Below are positions 1 through 6,060 of a stretch of DNA of 8,320 bases, in pieces. A program made the translations under genes and the position numbers. The stretch covers positions 1 through 8,320 of the forward strand of contig JAOZHM010000106.1 of the NCBI GenBank assembly GCA_026014845.1. Direction: 5' to 3'. Source of the DNA: Candidatus Bathyarchaeota archaeon (GTDB lineage: Archaea > Thermoproteota > Bathyarchaeia > Bathyarchaeales > Bathycorpusculaceae). The notes beneath the pieces were generated by a model. The model was not told the DNA's origin. It did not search any database and saw only the letters and a list, made by a program, of their open reading frames with translations. Numbering within the stretch: position 1 is the first letter of the stretch; every line of letters starts with the position of its first letter.

Positions 1-605
1 ACCACGGCGTAGCCCCGCGCTATGACTTAGTGGACCGTTTGGGCCTGGCAGAGAAAAGGAGCGCACAGTATCACCAGCTCTCTACCGGCCTACAGCGACG
101 CCTGGCGCTGGCCCTGGCGGTTGCCCACAATCCCCCCGTGCTCTTTCTGGATGAGTCTACTGCTGGCCTCGACGTCCCCTCGCGCGTCGAACTGCACAAC
201 CTGATGCGTGAACTGCAGGCTGCGGGCACCACCATCATCCTCGCCACGCACGACATGGCCGAAGCCGAAGAAATGTCAGACCGGGTGGCGATTTTGCTGC
301 GCGGCAAGATCGCCGCAACCGGCACCCCACTTGAGCTAACAGCAACCGGTGCGGGCCTGACCAAGGTCTCCGTCCGCACAGAGGGCTCCAGCCTGTCCGA
401 TCCTGGCGTCATCTTCCCGGGTGTAAGCCAACAAGTGTTCAAAGACGAGTACGCCATATACTTCAGCACCGATATCGGCCCTACAGTTTCGGCCATTATT
501 GCCCACGTCGAGGCCCAGGAGGACACGCTAATCGATTTGCGTGTAGAACGCCCCTCTCTGGAAGATCGTTTTCTGGAAATCACAACTACAGGAGGCACCC
601 AATGA
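1..605 (+). CDS. ABC transporter ATP-binding protein, DrrA-like, 5' end missing
   Basis: C-terminal part of an ABC ATPase that would power the membrane partner encoded next door. The frame is open to the left edge (codons from position 3), so the GTG at 30 is not the real start; the Walker A and Q-loop lie outside the window. Counting from that GTG, the signature motif is LSTGLQRR (residues 17-24, an LSTG variant of LSGGQ), Walker B is VLFLDE (37-42), the D-loop is STAGLD (43-48) and the switch histidine is in ATHD (H74). The tail ends with PSLEDRFLEIT, typical of DrrA/CcmA-like ATPases with a C-terminal regulatory extension. The stop overlaps the permease start (ATGA at 602-605), implying translational coupling. 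The substrate cannot be told. The visible motifs are intact, so the gene is probably functional. Whether it belongs to the cassette array or to the flanking chromosome is unknown. Confidence 0.93.
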   Translation, partial: HGVAPRYDLVDRLGLAEKRSAQYHQLSTGLQRRLALALAVAHNPPVLFLDESTAGLDVPSRVELHNLMRELQAAGTTIILATHDMAEAEEMSDRVAILLRGKIAATGTPLELTATGAGLTKVSVRTEGSSLSDPGVIFPGVSQQVFKDEYAIYFSTDIGPTVSAIIAHVEAQEDTLIDLRVERPSLEDRFLEITTTGGTQ

Positions 606-1414
606 GCGCGTTTACCAACCACTTCTCGTTCGAGTTCCGCACCGGCATCCGCGACAAGACTTTACTTTTGATGAACTACCTGTTCCCCCTGGGTTTCTAC
701 GCCATGATGGGGCTGGTGATGGTACAAATCAATCCCGCTTTTCTTGAAACGATGATCCCAGCGATGATTGTCTTTGCCATCCTGGCAGCCACGATGATAG
801 GATTGCCAGTCCCATTAGTGACGGCCCGCGAAGCTGGCATTTTTCGCAGCTACAAGATCAATGGTGTGCCAGCGATCTCGATCCTGGTCATCCCAGCACT
901 GACTACCATCTTGCACATGGTGGTAGTAACAATCATCATCACCGCCACCGCGCCTCTGTTCTTCGATGCACCCTTACCTGTCAATTGGCCCGGCTTCGTC
1001 GTGACACTTCTCGTGATGGCCTTTGCCTGCGCCGGGGTCGGTGTGCTGATCGGCGTGATTTCGACCAGTTCGCGGATGATGGTGCTGTGGTCGCAATTGA
1101 TCTTTGTACCCTCGATGCTGTTGGGTGGAATGATGATGCCCTACAGCATGTTGCCCGAGGCAGCGGGTAAGGTTGCTCAACTCTTGCCAGCCACTCACGC
1201 TATGAACGCCTTTCGAGGGTTGGCCCAGGATCTGACTGCCGATTTTGATCCACTGGGGTCGCTCATCATCCTGCTGGCGAGTGGGGTACTGGCGTTTGGA
1301 CTGGCGATCTATCTCTTCAGTTGGGATAGGCGCAACACGACACAGCGCGGGAATCCCCTATTGGCATTGCTGGCTTTGCTACCATACGCCGTCGGGATAC
1401 TCTTGCTATCGTGA
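602..1414 (+). CDS. ABC-2 type transporter permease, DrrB-like
   Basis: Integral membrane partner of the preceding ATPase. It has 270 residues, the usual size for ABC-2 permeases. About six hydrophobic segments can be seen, roughly at residues 22-42, 50-75, 92-118, 130-155, 160-180 and 220-240, plus a hydrophobic end at 252-270. The stretch around residues 180-210 (LGGMMMPYSMLP, then LLPATHAMNAFRGL) is the conserved ABC-2 signature before the last helices. The ATG overlaps the upstream stop by four bases, and the upstream sequence AGGAGG at about 590-595 is a good ribosome binding site. The pair most resembles exporters of lipids, antibiotics or drugs, but the sequence does not show the substrate. 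It is GC-rich like its partner and unlike the AT-rich units that follow attC1. Confidence 0.93.
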   Translation: MSAFTNHFSFEFRTGIRDKTLLLMNYLFPLGFYAMMGLVMVQINPAFLETMIPAMIVFAILAATMIGLPVPLVTAREAGIFRSYKINGVPAISILVIPALTTILHMVVVTIIITATAPLFFDAPLPVNWPGFVVTLLVMAFACAGVGVLIGVISTSSRMMVLWSQLIFVPSMLLGGMMMPYSMLPEAAGKVAQLLPATHAMNAFRGLAQDLTADFDPLGSLIILLASGVLAFGLAIYLFSWDRRNTTQRGNPLLALLALLPYAVGILLLS

Positions 1415-1491
1415 CCAATAGAGCTGAGAATAGACGACTTTGGCCAACTTCTACCGTTACGCAAGCAGGCATCAGATTCAGGATGAAGGCC

Positions 1492-1619
1492 GCCTAACCC
1501 CCGCTGGAGCTGACCGGGCTGTCGGATGCCGCAATCGAAGTTGGCTTCGTTATTGCAGTTGGTCTTTAAGCGAGGTTGGTTTTGCAAAGCCGCTCGGCAG
1601 CTCAGCTATTCCGTTAGAG
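1492..1619 (+). other. attC1, integron recombination site
   Basis: An imperfect palindrome of about 128 bp with attC architecture. The outer core sites are GCCTAAC (1492-1498, R'') and GTTAGAG (1613-1619, R'; the last base departs from GTTRRRY). The inner arms are GCTGGAGCTGACCGGGC (1503-1519) and GCTCGGCAGCTCAGC (1592-1606). They pair except for an extra G (1507 or 1506) and an extra A (1513) in the left arm, the extrahelical bases that set attC strand choice. A long variable terminal region lies between the arms. The ribosome binding site of the next gene (AGAGGAG, 1616-1622) overlaps R', as is usual at a cassette start. Confidence 0.85.
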
Positions 1620-1628
1620 GAGAATTAA

Positions 1629-2039
1629 ATGAAAGAATGTAGAGAATATAACCAAAGTATCAGTGAGCAAGCTATAATGTGCCCTAATTGTGGGGCACCT
1701 TATCCAGCAAAAGATAAAAGGGATGGTTGGGGGTTCGAATATAAAACTAAAACGAAGTTTATGGGATTACCATTACTTCATATCTCTTTTAAATTTCGAC
1801 CAAACGGAACACCTGTCCCCTCAAGAGGATTAATTTCAATTGGTCAATTTGGAATAGGGATTATTAATATCTCACAATTCGGAGTGGGGATAGTGAGTAT
1901 TAGTCAATTTACTATTGCAGGATTTGCTTTAACACAAATTGGCATTGCTTATTCATTGATTGCACAAATAGGATCTTATATTGATACAGGATATGGACAG
2001 GTTGTCAAGAATATAATAGAATTGATAAAAACTCTCTAA
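1629..2039 (+). CDS. Zinc-ribbon protein with five ten-residue repeats
   Basis: Cassette-borne protein of 136 residues. The N-terminus looks like a zinc ribbon: C4, then CPNCG with C18 and C21. The fourth expected cysteine, at residue 7, is tyrosine (TAT rather than TGT), so metal binding may be weakened. Residues 67-115 form five ten-residue repeats in which glutamine recurs exactly at 73, 83, 93, 103 and 113 (pattern I-S-x-Q-F-G-I-G). The repeat region is hydrophobic and glycine-rich, so either a stacked beta structure or membrane association is possible. I recognise the general type (zinc-ribbon proteins with ISIGQFG-like repeats) but know no function. The start is fixed by AGAGGAG six bases upstream. 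The stop TAA lies in the R'' core of attC2, so this is a tightly packed one-gene cassette. Confidence 0.85.
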   Translation: MKECREYNQSISEQAIMCPNCGAPYPAKDKRDGWGFEYKTKTKFMGLPLLHISFKFRPNGTPVPSRGLISIGQFGIGIINISQFGVGIVSISQFTIAGFALTQIGIAYSLIAQIGSYIDTGYGQVVKNIIELIKTL

Positions 2040-2102
2040 CCAAGCGATGGAGCGAATTCTCAACTGCTGTGCAGTTTTGAATCGCTCATCTTTATGTTGG
2101 GC
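2034..2102 (+). other. attC2, integron recombination site
   Basis: A 69-bp attC. R'' is CTCTAAC (2034-2040), containing the stop codon of the upstream gene; R' is GTTGGGC (2096-2102), a perfect GTTRRRY. The arms GATGGAGCGA (2046-2055) and TCGCTCATC (2082-2090) pair with one extrahelical G. An inner stem AACTGC/GCAGTT (2062-2067 and 2071-2076) closes a three-base loop. It is compact and well formed, and probably recombination-competent. Confidence 0.88.
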
Positions 2103-2124
2103 GCAATAAAGAGGAGATAATATC

Positions 2125-2523
2125 ATGCTATCTGCAAAAAGGCGTGCTTCAATCCCGCGCTGGATTGCGAGGAGTCTGAGCTTGATAGTCATCGGGTTCC
2201 TCTTGCTTTTCTTGTTTGGCGAAGGGTTACCACCGATTACTGTCTTGCATATATGCTTTCCGTTTAGCGTAATGCTGGGCTTGATTCTTGCGTGGTTCTT
2301 CGAGGGAATCGGTGCGACAATCACAATCGTGAGTATCGCTTTGTTCTATTCGATTCATTATTTTCATGATGGAAAATTGCCCGGCGGTCCATTCTTTCTC
2401 ATCTCGGGTGCCCCGAGTGTTTTCTTTCTCGTGAGTATGTTTATGCGAAAAGATATGACAAAGGGGAACGCCGCCCAACCATCGCGTGCAGCCGACCGCG
2501 AGGACGCGGCGTCTGACACGTGA
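2125..2523 (+). CDS. Small four-helix membrane protein (DUF7670-like), cassette product
   Basis: A 132-residue integral membrane protein. A short basic start (AKRRASIPRWIARS) is followed by four hydrophobic segments at about residues 15-32, 37-56, 60-78 and 88-106. The motifs RWIAR, FLFGEG, LAWFFEGIGA and PGGPFFLI recall a family of small membrane proteins I remember as DUF7670; this is from memory, and no function is known to me. The start is set by GAGGAG (2111-2116), eight bases before the ATG. The last 16 residues, from A117, are encoded by the attC3 site. They are polar and charged, and they read like attC-encoded tails known from other cassette proteins, so the conserved domain ends at about residue 110. 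It fills a single-gene cassette. Confidence 0.82.
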   Translation: MLSAKRRASIPRWIARSLSLIVIGFLLLFLFGEGLPPITVLHICFPFSVMLGLILAWFFEGIGATITIVSIALFYSIHYFHDGKLPGGPFFLISGAPSVFFLVSMFMRKDMTKGNAAQPSRAADREDAASDT

Positions 2524-2531
2524 AGTTATGT
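2473..2531 (+). other. attC3, classical 59-base-element size
   Basis: A 59-bp site with R'' GCCCAAC (2473-2479) and R' GTTATGT (2525-2531). The arms CGTG-CAG (2485-2491) and CTG-A-CACG (2513-2520) pair around an unpaired A. An inner stem CCGCG/CGCGG (2496-2500 and 2505-2509) closes an AGGA loop. R'' is canonical; R' departs from GTTRRRY at one position. The site overlaps the 3' end and stop codon of the upstream gene. Confidence 0.82.
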
Positions 2532-2587
2532 GCAAGGCAAATTGCAGAATTCGCATTTACCGATAAATCAAAATCAGTAGGTTTAAT

Positions 2588-3514
2588 ATGATTAAATTTA
2601 TTCAATTTATAGTTTTATTTATCCTTCAAATTCTTTTTATCCCGCTTGCCATTATCGGATTTATGCCAATGATGTATAAAGAGATGAAGGTCAGTAAGAA
2701 GCTTGGAGCATCTTACACTGCCGGGCAGGCCATGCAGTCTCGCTGGATAATGCATTATTTCAAGATACGGAATTATGAAGCAACTATAAAATTTATTAAA
2801 GTATATCCCTGTGAATCACATTTCGGCTTTATGGCTTTTATGGGCGCTGCCATTATTGCCAACCGGATATGCGGTTATAAACCAGCTTTTGCATCTATTC
2901 CCGAACCAGGAAAGGTAACTGTATCAACTGTTATAAATGCACGTACAAATTATTTTGACCGTATAATGGAAAAGCGTGTAGAACAGGTTGAACAGGTAGT
3001 GATCATGGGAGCAGGCCTTGATCTGAGGGTATTAAAATATACTAAATTTGAAAATTGAGACAATGAAAAGGCCGGTATTGAGCATGATTGGATCACCTAT
3101 GTTCCGGTTGATTTTAGAGAGGAATCATGGGTTGAAAAGCTTACAAAGAGTGGTTTTGATAAAACTAAAAGAACATTTTTTCTATGGGAGAGTGTATCTC
3201 TTTACCTGGAAGAAAATGTTGTAAAGGATACACTAAAGAAGATGGCTGATATAAGCGGAAAAGGGAGCACAATCGTTCAGGACTTCTATTCAAAGGCTTT
3301 TGTGAAAGGAGAAACCTCTTATGCTATAAAAAAGAGCATAAATACCATGAAAAAGATAGGGGAGCCATGGATATATGGAATTGATATGTCCGAAGATGCC
3401 GGGGGGAATATCGAATCCCTTTTGAAAGAATCCGGATTAGTATTGAAAGATTTGATTTTGTATGGAGATAAAGGGAAAACCAACAAACCGTTCTATTCTA
3501 TTTTTGAGGCTTAA
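2588..3514 (+). pseudogene. Broken class I SAM methyltransferase, leucine carboxyl methyltransferase-like
   Basis: Remnant of a methyltransferase of the LCMT/Ppm1-like family (TIGR00027 type). The N-terminal part (2588-3058) starts with a membrane anchor (about residues 4-28). It carries ARTNYFD and the SAM-binding motif VVIMGAGLDLR (about 137-147). A TGA at 3056-3058 stops it. The same frame then resumes (from about 3071) with a family-like sequence, DWITYVPVDF, and later FLWESVSLYL, through to the stop at 3512-3514. Between them, 3051-3068 reads KIETMK in another frame, which fits the family text before KAGIEHDW. The simplest reading is a deletion of a few dozen bases near 3050, removing the usual ELDQ-like segment after motif I, plus loss of one A in the run 3066-3069. 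It was one gene of about 320 codons and is now non-functional. It fills the cassette between attC3 and attC4. It is AT-rich, unlike the preceding unit. Confidence 0.85.
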
Positions 3515-3543
3515 AAAACATAATGCTATTTTTTTATGTTTTT
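3514..3543 (+). terminator. A/T-only hairpin after the methyltransferase remnant
   Basis: A perfect 10-bp inverted repeat AAAAACATAA (3514-3523) and TTATGTTTTT (3534-3543), with a loop rich in T, starts at the stop codon of the methyltransferase remnant. The 3' arm ends in a T-run, so it may act as a weak, possibly bidirectional, terminator. The stem has almost no G/C, so its strength is doubtful. Confidence 0.35.
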
Positions 3544-3565
3544 GGTTCTGAGATATATGCCCAGC

Positions 3566-3644
3566 ACATAACAATCGAATGGAGTAGACGCCTTCTCGCT
3601 CCCTTCGGTCGCTGCGAGGGCGCTACTCATCCGGGTCGTTGGGC
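3566..3644 (+). other. attC4, integron recombination site
   Basis: A 79-bp attC. R'' is ACATAAC (3566-3572, one departure from RYYYAAC) and R' is GTTGGGC (3638-3644). The arms ATGGAGTAGACGCC (3579-3592) and GGCGCTACTCAT (3619-3630) pair perfectly apart from one extrahelical G and one extrahelical A, the textbook attC pattern. The terminal region contains CTCGC/GCGAG pairing (3595-3599 with 3614-3618). Confidence 0.9.
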
Positions 3645-3657
3645 CGCTCGGATGAGT
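3625..3657. repeat. 9-bp inverted repeat bracketing the attC4 R' core
   Basis: ACTCATCCG (3625-3633) and CGGATGAGT (3649-3657) are perfect inverted copies with the R' recombination core GTTGGGC (3638-3644) in the loop between them. The left copy overlaps the L' arm of attC4, so this stem and the attC stem cannot both form. Confidence 0.6.
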
Positions 3658-3741
3658 GCCGTAGTTATGAAGATCGAGCGAGAATCCATGTCGCTCAAGA
3701 AACCCCCACCGCGCAGGGATCAGATAAAACTCGGAGGATAA

Positions 3742-4629
3742 ATGTCTAAAGTCAAAAAAACATCCATATTGCTATTTCGCCTGTCACTGGCATTCATTGC
3801 TATGTTGGTTGCCTACATTCTGGGCACGATGGTCATCGGGGAAGCCAACATAATTCTGACACCAGAAGAGACAAGTCAGGCGGGGAGGGCGCTTATTTTT
3901 GTCTCTTTGATTAATGCACTAGTGTTGTCTTATCCCATATTACGCTCGCACTGGTATGGGCTGAAACTCGTTGGCGCGGCAATCCTTGTCCAATTTGGCG
4001 TGGAGACATTCATGGCACAAATTGAAACGCTCTATTTCAATAGCGCAGTTCAAATAGGAACTGCTGAGTTTGTTGGTATCGTTGCTGCTGGTGCGCTGCG
4101 GGCATTGATTTTTGCACCGCTCGCCGTTTTCATCTTTGGCAAGATGAAGAAATCGGTACAGTCGGAAGAGAAAAGGATTGCAGCTGTTCCGTCCGGATGG
4201 GGCAAGCGTTTTGCGGCACTGGCAGTGTTTTATATTGTCGTCTATTTTATGTTCGGCTATTTCGTTGCCTGGCAATGGGAGGAAACGCGCCTATATTACT
4301 CGGGAACGACTGCAATCAAACCGTTTTTCACTCACTTTAGGGATTTATTCCTCACAGAAGATCCAATCATCATCCCCTTCCAGTTGCTGCGCGGCGCACT
4401 GTGGACTTCACTGGCCATTGCTATCGTTGGGATGATGAAGGCTAAACGTTGGGAAGTCTCACTGGCAGTGGCCTTAACGTTTGCGGTGCTGCTATCCTTG
4501 CCCCTTGGATTGTTCCCCAATCCATATATGCCTGCCATGGTGGCGCGGTCACATTTCTTTGAAGTTTCGTCCTCCATGTTGCTATTTGGTGGAATCGCAG
4601 GCTGGGTTATGCATAATAAAGAAGGATAA
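3742..4629 (+). CDS. Multi-pass membrane protein of unknown function
   Basis: A 295-residue protein I do not recognise. It has about eight hydrophobic segments, near residues 10-32, 48-66, 72-92, 106-136, 154-178, 210-232, 236-258 and 272-290. Short basic loops such as GKMKKS and MMKAKRWE alternate with acidic or aromatic loops such as QWEETRLYY. There is no signal peptidase site, no metal or ATP motif and no obvious catalytic residue cluster. The duplicated feature LRALIFAP (about 125) and LRGALWTSL (about 217) hints that the two halves may be related. The start is supported by GGAGG at 3733-3737, four bases before the ATG. It is the only gene of the cassette between attC4 and attC5. A transporter-like or membrane-enzyme role is possible but not shown. 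Confidence 0.85.
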   Translation: MSKVKKTSILLFRLSLAFIAMLVAYILGTMVIGEANIILTPEETSQAGRALIFVSLINALVLSYPILRSHWYGLKLVGAAILVQFGVETFMAQIETLYFNSAVQIGTAEFVGIVAAGALRALIFAPLAVFIFGKMKKSVQSEEKRIAAVPSGWGKRFAALAVFYIVVYFMFGYFVAWQWEETRLYYSGTTAIKPFFTHFRDLFLTEDPIIIPFQLLRGALWTSLAIAIVGMMKAKRWEVSLAVALTFAVLLSLPLGLFPNPYMPAMVARSHFFEVSSSMLLFGGIAGWVMHNKEG

Positions 4630-4715
4630 AGTAAGGATAAGTCTGTACAATTTCTATCTTTTAAAGTTGTAGTGGACGCAGGCAGATGATATAGAGCGGT
4701 CATTTGTGTAAAGCG

Positions 4716-4842
4716 GCCCAACAATAGCTTGCACCTGACCGCCTTTGGCGCGGGTATGCGTACGCTCTGAGGCAGCTATCGCCTTGGTTTTTGAAGGGGG
4801 AGACTTACCAGAGTCGGCGGCAGGTGAAGACAACCGTTATAC
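4716..4842 (+). other. attC5, integron recombination site (long)
   Basis: A 127-bp attC with R'' GCCCAAC (4716-4722) and R' GTTATAC (4836-4842). The arms CACCTGACCGCC (4732-4743) and GGCGGCAGGTG (4816-4826) pair perfectly apart from one extrahelical A. About 70 bases of terminal region lie between them. The same CACCTGACCG / CGGCAGGTG arm pair recurs in attC7. Confidence 0.88.
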
Positions 4843-4910
4843 ATCGAAAGAGACATACTGATATTCTTTAGATTTCGCTAAATGCAATATGTAATATAGA
4901 GCAATAAAAC

Positions 4911-5324
4911 ATGAAAAATATGCCAAATGAATTAGCTCCCTGTGGCGTTTTTTGTGGAGCATGTCCTTCCTTTAATAACACTTGTCTCGGATGTACCTCA
5001 GATAGCAAAGAGCAAGAAAGAACAAGCAAATGGGGATGCAAAATAAGGAATTGCTGCTATAACATAGAAGAGAGGAACTTCTGCATCGATTGCAGCCAAT
5101 TCCCATGTAAAAAATACAGAAAGAAACTTTTATATACTCATCAGGGAGATCCGAAGTTTAGATACAGACATGAGATCCCTGAGATTTTCGAAAAAATGAA
5201 AGAGATAGGAATACACAATTATCTTAAATTTCAAAAACAGAGATGGTCATGCCCTCATTGTGGTGGAACGGTCCATTTTTATCATTATAAATGCAGTAAA
5301 TGTAGGAAAGAAGTAAGGGTTTGA
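4911..5324 (+). CDS. Cysteine-rich DUF3795-like protein with C-terminal zinc ribbon
   Basis: A 137-residue cytoplasmic protein in two parts. Residues 8-66 match the pattern I know from DUF3795: APCGVFCGACP, CLGC, a CKIRNCC element and FCIDCSQFPC, giving cysteines at 11, 15, 18, 25, 28, 43, 48, 49, 58, 61 and 66, probably metal ligands. Residues 112-131 add a separate zinc ribbon (CPHC at 114-117, CSKC at 128-131), joined by a basic helical linker. The reaction or partner of DUF3795 proteins is not known to me. The start could be the ATG at 4911 or the one at 4920; no strong ribosome binding site precedes either, and 4911 is the longer choice. A possible own promoter (TTTAGA at 4867, TAATAT at 4892) is weak. 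It is the gene of the cassette between attC5 and the interrupted attC6. Confidence 0.85.
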   Translation: MKNMPNELAPCGVFCGACPSFNNTCLGCTSDSKEQERTSKWGCKIRNCCYNIEERNFCIDCSQFPCKKYRKKLLYTHQGDPKFRYRHEIPEIFEKMKEIGIHNYLKFQKQRWSCPHCGGTVHFYHYKCSKCRKEVRV

Positions 5325-5328
5325 TAAC

Positions 5329-5353
5329 TAGACCGAATAAGTAGACCGAATAA
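5329..5353. repeat. Two tandem copies of TAGACCGAATAA
   Basis: TAGACCGAATAA occurs at 5329-5340 and 5342-5353, separated by one base, just after the DUF3795-like stop. It is probably a local slippage duplication; I see no function. Confidence 0.7.
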
Positions 5354-5383
5354 TAGAATTTATGAAGCAATAAATTAAATGAT

Positions 5384-5402
5384 GTATAACAAATCGCTGC
5401 TC
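5384..5402 (+). other. attC6, 5' half (split by a group II intron)
   Basis: GTATAAC (5384-5390) resembles an R'' core and is followed by AAATCGCTG, a sequence also present at the start of attC7 (8174-8182). The matching right half is not nearby but about 660 bases downstream, past the intron. The exact boundary with the intron is uncertain by a few bases around 5400-5403. Confidence 0.6.
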
Positions 5403-5862
5403 GTGCCAAGATAAATCCGAGGCCTTGGGAGTCCCGTTAAAGCGGGATGAAATTCGGTTAGTCGTCCAGTGGGTGCGAATCCCACCCGGTCAAAGCATAA
5501 GCCCAGCAGGCCGGTAGTGAGCCTTGCGCCTGTTGCGGTAACGGAACAGGTGATGCGTAGGTACACGAACAAGTGGGCCGCGGGATATCAGCCTCGAAAC
5601 CTATTGATGCTGGAGTGCCCAAGGGATTCGGGGTCCTGAAGGCAACAGTATCGTTGCCGTTAGCACAACGTTGGTAAGGGTGCCCACTGCAGGGAAGGAT
5701 AAGCCGGGTATAACCTTTTCCTGGAGAGAAATATGGGAGGGATTCCGGACCCACAAACCATATCAACGCGACTTCAGGGAATTGCTGAGCAGGCTGTTCG
5801 ATATCTAGGATGGTTTGCAGGGCAGCAAAGTTATGCGCTAAACGGAGTGTCGTCTGTTTGGC

Positions 5863-5878
5863 ATCCGAATAATCGGAT
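5863..5878 (+). ncRNA. Residual intron domain IV hairpin
   Basis: A perfect 6-bp stem ATCCGA/TCGGAT closing an ATAA tetraloop, lying immediately before domain V. This is where group II introns carry their protein gene. It looks like a clean loss of the reverse-transcriptase gene rather than random decay. Confidence 0.55.
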
Positions 5879-5883
5879 TCGAG

Positions 5884-6023
5884 GAACCGGATGAGTTATG
5901 TTGTGTAGTATCAAAAAAGAGCTATGTATTTCTAATGAATACAAAGAATTAGTTTCTGTACACAACATAACTCATCTTATGTTGTATAAAACATAAGATG
6001 AGGGAAATCTTCAAGTCCGGATC
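5884..6023 (+). ncRNA. Group II intron domain V, split by an insertion
   Basis: The 5' part GAACCGGATGAG (5884-5895) and the 3' part GGAAATCTTCAAGTCCGGATC (two blocks, 6003-6012 and 6013-6023) together give a 33-nt hairpin with a GAAA tetraloop, the size and shape of domain V (usually 34 nt). Between them lie 107 extra bases. At the catalytic triad position, usually AGC or CGC, this copy reads AAC by my hand alignment, with an A facing it instead of the usual U. Confidence 0.65.
5896..6002. mobile_element. 107-bp MITE-like inverted-repeat insertion in domain V
   Basis: GATGAG occurs at 5890-5895 and again at 5997-6002, so the 107 bases between behave like an insertion with a 6-bp duplication. 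The left end GATGAGTTATGTTGTGTA (5890-5907) is a perfect 18-bp inverted copy of TACACAACATAACTCATC (5959-5976). A second perfect stem, CTCATCTTATGTT (5971-5983) with AACATAAGATGAG (5990-6002), follows directly and shares the CTCATC. TTATGTTGTGTA at 5896 and TTATGTTGTATA at 5977 are near-identical direct repeats. There is no coding capacity. It could be a miniature element moved by an unseen transposase, or a duplicated hairpin. Confidence 0.6.
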
Positions 6024-6024
6024 T

Positions 6025-6058
6025 GTAGGGGGGACGGTTGGGTAACCGCCGTCTCTAC
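6025..6058 (+). ncRNA. Group II intron domain VI
   Basis: A hairpin directly after domain V. GTAG (6025-6028) pairs with CTAC (6055-6058), and GACGG (6033-6037) pairs with CCGTC (6049-6053). A G-rich 5' arm with the CCGTCTCTAC 3' arm is typical of bacterial class C introns. The expected A/pyrimidine 3' end is not clear, so the splice point near 6060-6064 is uncertain. Confidence 0.65.
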
Positions 6059-6060
6059 CC

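Larger units (their letters stand above)
5403..6060 (+). mobile_element. ORF-less group II intron (IIC-like) inside an attC site
   Basis: About 660 bases of structured RNA sequence on the cassette strand. It opens with GTGCC (near the group II GTGYG start). It continues with domain I-type hairpins such as GTGGG-TGCGAAT-CCCAC (5481-5497). It ends with domain V (split, 5884-6023) and a domain VI hairpin (6025-6058). Insertion within an attC is the habit of group IIC-attC introns. No reverse transcriptase or maturase is encoded: where domain IV would carry it there is only the hairpin ATCCGA-ATAA-TCGGAT (5863-5878). The intron could therefore move or splice only with help in trans. The domain V damage suggests it may be inactive. 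The subclass is judged from its attC location and the end sequences, not from a full fold. The end points are approximate. Confidence 0.78.

Noticed and set aside
1440..1628. Open frame of 62 codons across attC1
   Set aside because: It spans the recombination site, lacks a ribosome binding site and shows no protein-like composition.
3523..3741. Open frame of 72 codons between the methyltransferase remnant and the membrane protein
   Set aside because: It runs through the hairpin and attC4, whose palindromes explain the open frame; no ribosome binding site.
4867..4897. Promoter-like TTTAGA / TAATAT pair before the DUF3795-like gene
   Set aside because: The spacing is 19 bases and the region is AT-rich, so such a match is expected by chance; mentioned only within the gene entry.
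5481..5497. tRNA-like T-arm (GTGGG, TGCGAAT loop, CCCAC)
   Set aside because: No acceptor, D or anticodon arms surround it; it fits better as a domain I hairpin of the group II intron.
5458..5766. Minus-strand open frame of 102 codons inside the intron
   Set aside because: It mirrors structured intron RNA, has no reverse-transcriptase motifs and no relation to the intron strand.
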